DNA of 64,000 nucleotides from CAWUKT01 sp963923035 (GTDB taxonomy: Bacteria > Bacteroidota > Bacteroidia > J057 > JADKCL01), in NCBI GenBank assembly GCA_963923035.1, contig CAWUKT010000030.1, forward strand, positions 1 through 64,000, read 5' to 3'. The position numbers and the translations under genes are program-made. Positions within the stretch are counted from its first letter, which is position 1. Each line of letters begins with the position of its first letter. This document shows positions 59,163 to 64,000 of the stretch, piece by piece. The notes under the pieces were generated by a model that saw only the letters and a program-made list of their open reading frames with translations, did not search any database and had not been told where the DNA came from.

Positions 59163-60569
59163 ATGGCCCAGGATGAGTTATTTCAATTGGTGCATTCTCT
59201 TTCCGTCTCCGAACAGCGCTACTTCCGGATGCACGCCCGCCAGCACAGCACCGACGCCAACCAAAAATACCTCCGTCTATTCGATGCTTTGATCGAAATG
59301 GAGACCTATGACATCAATGAGTTGAAGGAAAGGTGTGCCGGGGAGAATTTTCTCAAGCATTTGCCTTCCTCCCGCCGCTACCTCTTCCAACAACTGCTAA
59401 AATCCCTCAGGAATTTCCACAGTGAACGCTCCATCGAACGTCGGGTACGTACGTTGCTGGATGAAGTGGAACTCTTATTTGAGCGGAAATTGCTGCGGCA
59501 ATGCACCAAGAAGCTCTCCCAAGCCCTGCAACTGGCCCGGAACCACGAGCTGCCGCTCCATATCTTTGAGTGCCTCCGCTGGGAACGGAGGCTCATCAAG
59601 GCCAAACGCGAAGCGGATTTTGTCGCTCAGATCGAAGCCATCGAAGAGGAGGAGAAGAAGATGCTGGCGCAGTTGCAGCAGGAACAACGCTACGTGGAGG
59701 CCCACGACCGCGAGTTCCTGAAGATGGACCTCCACGAAGAAGTCGTGCCGCCCCGGCGAGAAGACTCATTTTACAGCCACCTCGCCTACCAAAGCTACCG
59801 CCTTTATCGGGCCCGCAACCAAAGCAATACCTTCGAGGCCTGGGAAGCCTCCCGCGAAACCATTGACCATTACCGCGCCAACCCGCACCAGATCGAGGCC
59901 AACCCCAAACGCTTCATCAATGCCTTCTGGAACTATATCGGTGGCAGCATCAACGACAACCGCTCCGAGTCCATTCTCCAGAACCTCCAGGAAATCCAGG
60001 AAATTCCCGGCCTTTCTTCCACCTCCCGTGACCTCCTCCAACCCGACCTTACCCTCTTGGAGATGCTCCACCACCTCCAAAATGAAAATTTCGATGCCGT
60101 CCCACCTTTAAAGGAACGCCTCGTCAAACGGATCGGCCAGAAGAATACCCACCCCAACCACCTCACCTTTCGCTACAACATCGCCATCGCCGATTTTTTC
60201 CTCGGGGACATCCGGGCGAGCAAGCAGGAGATGGAACAATTGATCCACAAGACGACACTCAAGCTCCGCCCTACCCTATATCACCTGGCCCGCACCTGGC
60301 AGCTCCTCCTCGCCATCCTGCTCGAGCAGGACAGCATCCTGACCTATTATACCCGCTCCGCCAAACGTTTCTACCGCAAGTCCCAGGACCCGCAGCCGCA
60401 TTTCAACCTCATGGCCGTCAACATGGCCAATAAATGGCCCAAGCTGAGGCCCCGGGAACGGCGGGAAGCCATTCGGGAATACCTGGCGATGGTGGAGGAA
60501 TATCGGGGAGTGGGACAAGGGGAACTGCGGGAATGGGGTTCCCGGATGCTGAAGCGGCTCACGCCTTGA
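59163..60569 (+). CDS. All-helical protein of unknown function, paralogue of 44164-45657
   Basis: 468 residues, almost wholly alpha-helical, charged, with heptad-like stretches (IEAIEEEEKKMLAQLQQEQR) and a TPR-like C-terminal half (YNIAIADFFLGDIRASKQEMEQL). The N-terminus LVHSLSVSEQRYFRMHARQHS resembles that of 44164-45657 (LVRLSPSEREKFGHYLRSPL). No signal peptide or catalytic motif. Stop codon 1 base from the convergent lptE stop. Function unknown. Confidence 0.78.
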   Translation: MAQDELFQLVHSLSVSEQRYFRMHARQHSTDANQKYLRLFDALIEMETYDINELKERCAGENFLKHLPSSRRYLFQQLLKSLRNFHSERSIERRVRTLLDEVELLFERKLLRQCTKKLSQALQLARNHELPLHIFECLRWERRLIKAKREADFVAQIEAIEEEEKKMLAQLQQEQRYVEAHDREFLKMDLHEEVVPPRREDSFYSHLAYQSYRLYRARNQSNTFEAWEASRETIDHYRANPHQIEANPKRFINAFWNYIGGSINDNRSESILQNLQEIQEIPGLSSTSRDLLQPDLTLLEMLHHLQNENFDAVPPLKERLVKRIGQKNTHPNHLTFRYNIAIADFFLGDIRASKQEMEQLIHKTTLKLRPTLYHLARTWQLLLAILLEQDSILTYYTRSAKRFYRKSQDPQPHFNLMAVNMANKWPKLRPRERREAIREYLAMVEEYRGVGQGELREWGSRMLKRLTP

Positions 60570-60570
60570 A

Positions 60571-61080
60571 TTACCAGTTGGAGAGGGCCTTGTTGAAAAT
60601 GTCGAGGGTGATCTTGTCGAGGATGTCTTCGATCAGGCTCGTCTCGACGTCGGAGAGGCTGACGGTCGCGGCGAAATCGGAAAACTGGGAGAAGCCGTTC
60701 TCCCAATCCATCTCGGGATGGTCAGGCACTTCAAAATTCACGCGGACGTTGACGGTGAGGCGGTTCTGAGCGGCGGTCTCGTCGCCCTGGATCGCGATGG
60801 GCGCGACAGCGTAATTGGTGATGACGCCGCTGAAGCGGAGGTCCCCGTCGTAGTTCACGACGCGCAAATTCGTCTGCGACACGAAACGGTCCTTCAGGGC
60901 TTCCGTCATGTCCTGGGCCAGGGTCGGCACAATGAGGGACGAATTGTTCTCGAACAATTCCACGCTGATGGTCTCAGCGCCCGTCGGGACGCTGCCGCCA
61001 TTCAGGGAATAAATACCACACCCGCTGAAGCAGCCGAGCCCCAACAAGATGAACAAACAGTGGAGATGAACCTTCCTCAT
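60571..61080 (-). CDS. lptE: LptE-family LPS assembly lipoprotein
   Basis: 169 residues. Lipoprotein signal with Cys21 (FSGC) followed by GIYSLNGGSVPTGAETISVELFENNSSL, the characteristic start of Bacteroidota LptE-like proteins; later FVSQTNLRVV, GDLRFSGVITNYAVAPIAI and the C-terminal DILDKITLDIFNKALSNW. It plugs the LptD barrel in the outer membrane. Follows the sigma-54 activator gene by 7 bases and is probably in its operon, as is miaB. Confidence 0.9.
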   Translation of the reverse strand: MRKVHLHCLFILLGLGCFSGCGIYSLNGGSVPTGAETISVELFENNSSLIVPTLAQDMTEALKDRFVSQTNLRVVNYDGDLRFSGVITNYAVAPIAIQGDETAAQNRLTVNVRVNFEVPDHPEMDWENGFSQFSDFAATVSLSDVETSLIEDILDKITLDIFNKALSNW

Positions 61081-61087
61081 GGCGTCG

Positions 61088-62329
61088 TCAATTGGTTTCC
61101 TTTTTGTTCAGACCGTATTTATTCAGATTTCTGTACAAAGTTCGTTCCGAAATCCCCAATTCTTCAGCGGCTTTCTTACGATTGTTGTTGTGCTTGGTCA
61201 AAGCCCTGATAATCAACTCTTTTTTCTTTGAATCCAGGTCCAAAGATTCTTCCAGCGCGTGGACTTCCTGCGTCGAATCGATCCCATCGTCCTCTTCACT
61301 GTACTCATCGGCGGTCGTCAGGTAGACATCCTCGGAGGGAGCGCTGCGGTAGCCCACCGGCTCCGGCAGGGCTTTCACCGGCCCACCGCCGCCGGCCAGG
61401 TGCCGGACCACCTCCCGCAATTCATCCACATCCTCCCGCAACTGAAATACCATTTTGTACAGCATTTCAATTTCCTTTCTCCCCTCCTCGCCCACTGAAG
61501 TATCCGGGTCCGAACTCACCACCAGACTCGGCAGGAAGCTCCGCCGCAGTTGGAGGTTCTCGTTGATGATCTCAGGCGTGATTTCTTCCTGCTGAACCAA
61601 AATGGACAGGTTCTGCACGAAATTCCGGAGTTCCCGGACGTTGCCGGGCCAGTGGTAGGAATACAGAATCTCGGCCGCATCGGGCGTCAGGTAGAGGGGA
61701 TTACGCTTGTATTGGTGGGCGAACTCATCCGCGAAGTACTGGAACAGCAATTCGATGTCGCGGCCCCGTTCCCGCAAGGGCGGGACCTGGATCATGACGG
61801 TATTCAGTCGGAAATAGAGGTCCTCACGGAACTTGCCCTTCCGAATCTGGTCGATCAGGTTCTTGTTCGTGGCCGCCAACACGCGCACATCCGTGTTCCG
61901 AACCTTGGACGAACCGACCCGCAGGTATTCTTTGTTTTCCAACAGACGCAGCAGGCGGGCCTGCGTCGCCATCGGCATTTCCCCGATCTCATCGAGGAAA
62001 ATGGTCCCGCCATCGACCTCCTCGAAATATCCCTTGCGGGAATCGACCGCGCCCGTAAAGGCACCTTTTTGGTGGCCGAAGAGTTCCGAGTCCATGGTTC
62101 CCTCGGGGATCGCCCCGGTATTGATCGCCATGAAGTTCTCGTGGCGGCGGCGGGAATTCTGGTGGACAATGCGGGAAAAGACGTCTTTACCGGTTCCGTT
62201 CTCCCCTACGATCAGCACGGTGACGTCGGTGGGCGCCACCTGGATGGCCACTTCCAACGCGGCGATCAGTTTCGGGTTGAAACCGACGATGCCATACCGG
62301 GCTTTGATCGTGTCGATGCTTGCTGCCAT
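61088..62329 (-). CDS. Sigma-54-dependent Fis-family activator without receiver domain
   Basis: 413 residues. AAA+ domain at about 13-245: Walker A GENGTGKD (42-49), the sigma-54 contact loop GAFTGA, FLDEIGEMPMATQARLLRLLE (Walker B), REDLYFRLN and YHWPGNVRELRNF. A linker with Pro/Gly precedes the C-terminal Fis helix-turn-helix (ELGISERTLYRNLNKYGL). No N-terminal sensory domain, so control must come from expression or a partner. Lies between miaB and lptE on one strand. Confidence 0.95.
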   Translation of the reverse strand: MAASIDTIKARYGIVGFNPKLIAALEVAIQVAPTDVTVLIVGENGTGKDVFSRIVHQNSRRRHENFMAINTGAIPEGTMDSELFGHQKGAFTGAVDSRKGYFEEVDGGTIFLDEIGEMPMATQARLLRLLENKEYLRVGSSKVRNTDVRVLAATNKNLIDQIRKGKFREDLYFRLNTVMIQVPPLRERGRDIELLFQYFADEFAHQYKRNPLYLTPDAAEILYSYHWPGNVRELRNFVQNLSILVQQEEITPEIINENLQLRRSFLPSLVVSSDPDTSVGEEGRKEIEMLYKMVFQLREDVDELREVVRHLAGGGGPVKALPEPVGYRSAPSEDVYLTTADEYSEEDDGIDSTQEVHALEESLDLDSKKKELIIRALTKHNNNRKKAAEELGISERTLYRNLNKYGLNKKETN

Positions 62330-62345
62330 GTTGTAGAAGTCTGCT

Positions 62346-63794
62346 TTATACGAGCTCGCCCCGCAGGGTCGCCGAGGTACCTTCGTTCACCTGGACCCGG
62401 ACGTAATCGCCCGGCTGGTAAGTGGTGCCGTTCTTGGGGAAAATGACCATTTGGTTGAAGTCCGTCCGGCCGCAAAAATCGTCCTGGGAGCGCTTGCTAT
62501 TGCCTTCGATCAGGACATCGTAGGTATTGCCGAAGCGGCTGTAGGACCATTCCCGGGAGACGCGGTTCTGCAATTCGATGATCTCGGAAAGCCGGCGCTT
62601 CTTCACCTCCAACGGCACATCGTCTTCGAATTTCCGGGCGGCCATCGTGCCGGGGCGTTCGCTGTAGAAGAACATGAACGCGTGGGTATAGCGGGCCCAT
62701 TCCATCAGCGAGAGCGTTTCCTGGTGCTCTGCCTCGGTTTCGGAGCAGAATCCGGTGATGATGTCGGTGGAGATGGCGCAATCGGGGATGATTTCGCGGA
62801 TTCGCTCCACCTTTTCCATGTACCATTCCCGGGTATAGCCGCGGCGCATCAGGTCGAGGATGCGGCTGTTGCCGGATTGGGCGGGCAGGTGGATGTAATT
62901 GCAAATGTTTTTGTGGTCGCGCATGGTATAGAGGACGTCGTCGACGATGTCCTTGGGGTGCGAGGTGCTGAACCGGACCCGGAGGTCGGGGCTGACCAGG
63001 GCGACTTTTTCGAGGAGTCGGGCAAAGGTGGTATCGCCAAACTTGTAGCTGTCCACGTTTTGGCCGAGGAGGGTCACTTCCTTGTAGCCTTGTTCGGCGA
63101 GTTGGGCGGCTTCGTGGACAATGGATTCGGGGTCGCGGGAGCGTTCACGGCCGCGGGTAAAGGGCACGACGCAGAAGCTGCACATGTTGTCGCAGCCGCG
63201 CATGATGGAGATGAAGGAGGTGACGCCGTTGGAGTTGAGGCGAATCGGGGCGATGTCGGCGTAGGTCTCTTCGCGGGAGAGGAGGACGTTGACGGCCTTT
63301 TGGCCGGATTCGACTTCGTCGATGAGGCGCGGGAGGTCCCGATAGGCATCGGGCCCGACGACGATGTCCACCAGCTGCTCGCGGTCCATCAATTTCGCCT
63401 TCAGGCGCTCGGCCATACAGCCCATGACGCCGACCATCATACCGGGGTTCTTCTTCTTGGTATGCTTGAGCGCATTCAGGCGGTTCCAGATCTTGGCTTC
63501 CGCGTTTTCGCGGATAGAGCAGGTATTGAGGAGGACCAAGTCCGCCCCCAATTCGTCCTTGGTAAAGCCATAATCCATTTCCGTCAGGACCGACGCGATG
63601 ATCTCGGTATCCGAAAAGTTCATTTGGCACCCGTAGGTCTCGATATAGGCCAGCTTCTGCCCTTCTTTCCCCTGCCCTTCGTAGGCCGCGCCCTGCTGAG
63701 ACTCGTCAATGGTCTTGCCCAGGCCGGACAGCCGCGTCTTCCAGTCCACCGAATCGGGGGTGAATACCTTTTGCGTGATTTTTCCTTTGTTCAT
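62346..63794 (-). CDS. miaB: tRNA-2-methylthio-N6-dimethylallyladenosine synthase
   Basis: 482 residues. N-terminal methylthiotransferase domain (YIETYGCQMNFSDTEII, NTCSIRENAEAKIWNRL), radical-SAM cluster Cys201-x3-Cys205-x2-Cys208 (CDNMCSFC) and the C-terminal TRAM domain (GRTDFNQMVIFPK ... VRVQVNEGTSATLRG). It adds the methylthio group to i6A37 of tRNAs. First of an apparent run miaB, sigma-54 activator, lptE (gaps 16 and 7 bases). Confidence 0.97.
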   Translation of the reverse strand: MNKGKITQKVFTPDSVDWKTRLSGLGKTIDESQQGAAYEGQGKEGQKLAYIETYGCQMNFSDTEIIASVLTEMDYGFTKDELGADLVLLNTCSIRENAEAKIWNRLNALKHTKKKNPGMMVGVMGCMAERLKAKLMDREQLVDIVVGPDAYRDLPRLIDEVESGQKAVNVLLSREETYADIAPIRLNSNGVTSFISIMRGCDNMCSFCVVPFTRGRERSRDPESIVHEAAQLAEQGYKEVTLLGQNVDSYKFGDTTFARLLEKVALVSPDLRVRFSTSHPKDIVDDVLYTMRDHKNICNYIHLPAQSGNSRILDLMRRGYTREWYMEKVERIREIIPDCAISTDIITGFCSETEAEHQETLSLMEWARYTHAFMFFYSERPGTMAARKFEDDVPLEVKKRRLSEIIELQNRVSREWSYSRFGNTYDVLIEGNSKRSQDDFCGRTDFNQMVIFPKNGTTYQPGDYVRVQVNEGTSATLRGELV

Positions 63795-63926
63795 CTTCTT
63801 CTGGTACGTCTACTCAATACAATCAAGCCCTCCCGACGATGCAGGAGATTTTACCGAAGGGCAAAGATACTAAAAAAACAGAGGGGACGTGACATTTTGA
63901 CAGGAGGGAAAATAAAAATCTCGCGG

Positions 63927-64000
63927 CTATTCACCTGCGTCCATTTCTCCCCCACGTTCTTCCTCTTTCTCAAGCAGTTGCCCCGCATCGTCCAGCAGCA
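63927..64000 (-). CDS. C-terminal end of an unidentified gene (cut by window edge)
   Basis: Reading the minus strand into the window gives an open frame ending at TAG (63927-63929) with the translation LLDDAGQLLEKEEERGGEMDAGE. An acidic helical tail is consistent with the end of a real protein, but too little is present to name it. Confidence 0.45.
   Translation of the reverse strand, partial: LLDDAGQLLEKEEERGGEMDAGE

Noticed and set aside
1..64000. CRISPR arrays, insertion sequences, prophage, tRNA or rRNA genes
   Set aside because: I looked for regularly spaced repeats, transposase or integrase motifs, and cloverleaf or rRNA sequences and saw none; short tRNA-like folds could still be missed by eye.

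Overview
The window looks like chromosomal DNA of a free-living, fairly GC-rich member of the Bacteroidota, most likely Saprospiria (Lewinella-like). This rests on type IX secretion (T9SS) C-terminal sorting domains on three secreted proteins, ECF sigma factors with membrane partners, a general lack of Shine-Dalgarno sequences, a YcxB-like protein, and the overall gene content. This is inferred from gene families; no rRNA or tRNA gene lies in the window. I see no phage, insertion sequence or CRISPR array.

Layout. 1-8 kb: the start of uvrA, a putative peptidoglycan-binding/hydrolase protein, an ECF sigma / anti-sigma / secreted-protein operon, small envelope proteins, recA, and an AT-rich orphan gene. 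8-17 kb: a carbohydrate block on the minus strand in two transcription units. One is pfkA, a sugar-kinase-like gene and a GH31 alpha-glucosidase. The other is a secreted starch-binding-like protein and a GH13 amylase. Both units carry the same palindromic operator, TAAGTGTCA-N4-GACACTA, and a LuxR-type regulator with a degenerate receiver lies beside them. 17.6-22.4 kb: a polyketide-lipid locus with an SDR, a FAD oxidoreductase, a UbiA prenyltransferase, a type III polyketide synthase and a methyltransferase, resembling the srs phenolic-lipid pathway plus a prenyltransferase. 22.9-25.4 kb: tyrosine catabolism (homogentisate dioxygenase and HPPD).

25.6-29.2 kb: a 1196-residue protein ending in an OTU-type cysteine-protease domain. 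Its N-terminus shares a short motif (GG-x(2-4)-[AL]P-x(1-2)-[FL]-x-L, with DHPF upstream in two of them) with two other proteins at 1.0 and 6.8 kb. I propose these as a dispersed set of effectors for a contractile-injection or similar apparatus. 29.4-35 kb: an HxlR regulator with an array of GTAAC half-sites, two membrane proteins, a Rieske-glutamate synthase fusion, a MarR regulator and a zinc alcohol dehydrogenase. 35-44 kb: a secreted M43 metalloprotease, a VWA-domain protein, secreted proteins of unknown role and a second ECF sigma operon.

44-64 kb: two distant paralogues of a helical protein family, ispE, a hydrolase-fold protein lacking its nucleophile, an aminotransferase, a SUI1 factor, tandem SanA-like proteins, a kinase-like protein, a RecB/AddA-type helicase with a damaged nuclease motif, NUDIX and GNAT enzymes, lptE, a sigma-54 activator and miaB. 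Genes are tightly packed: several convergent pairs end within 0-4 bases of each other or overlap.
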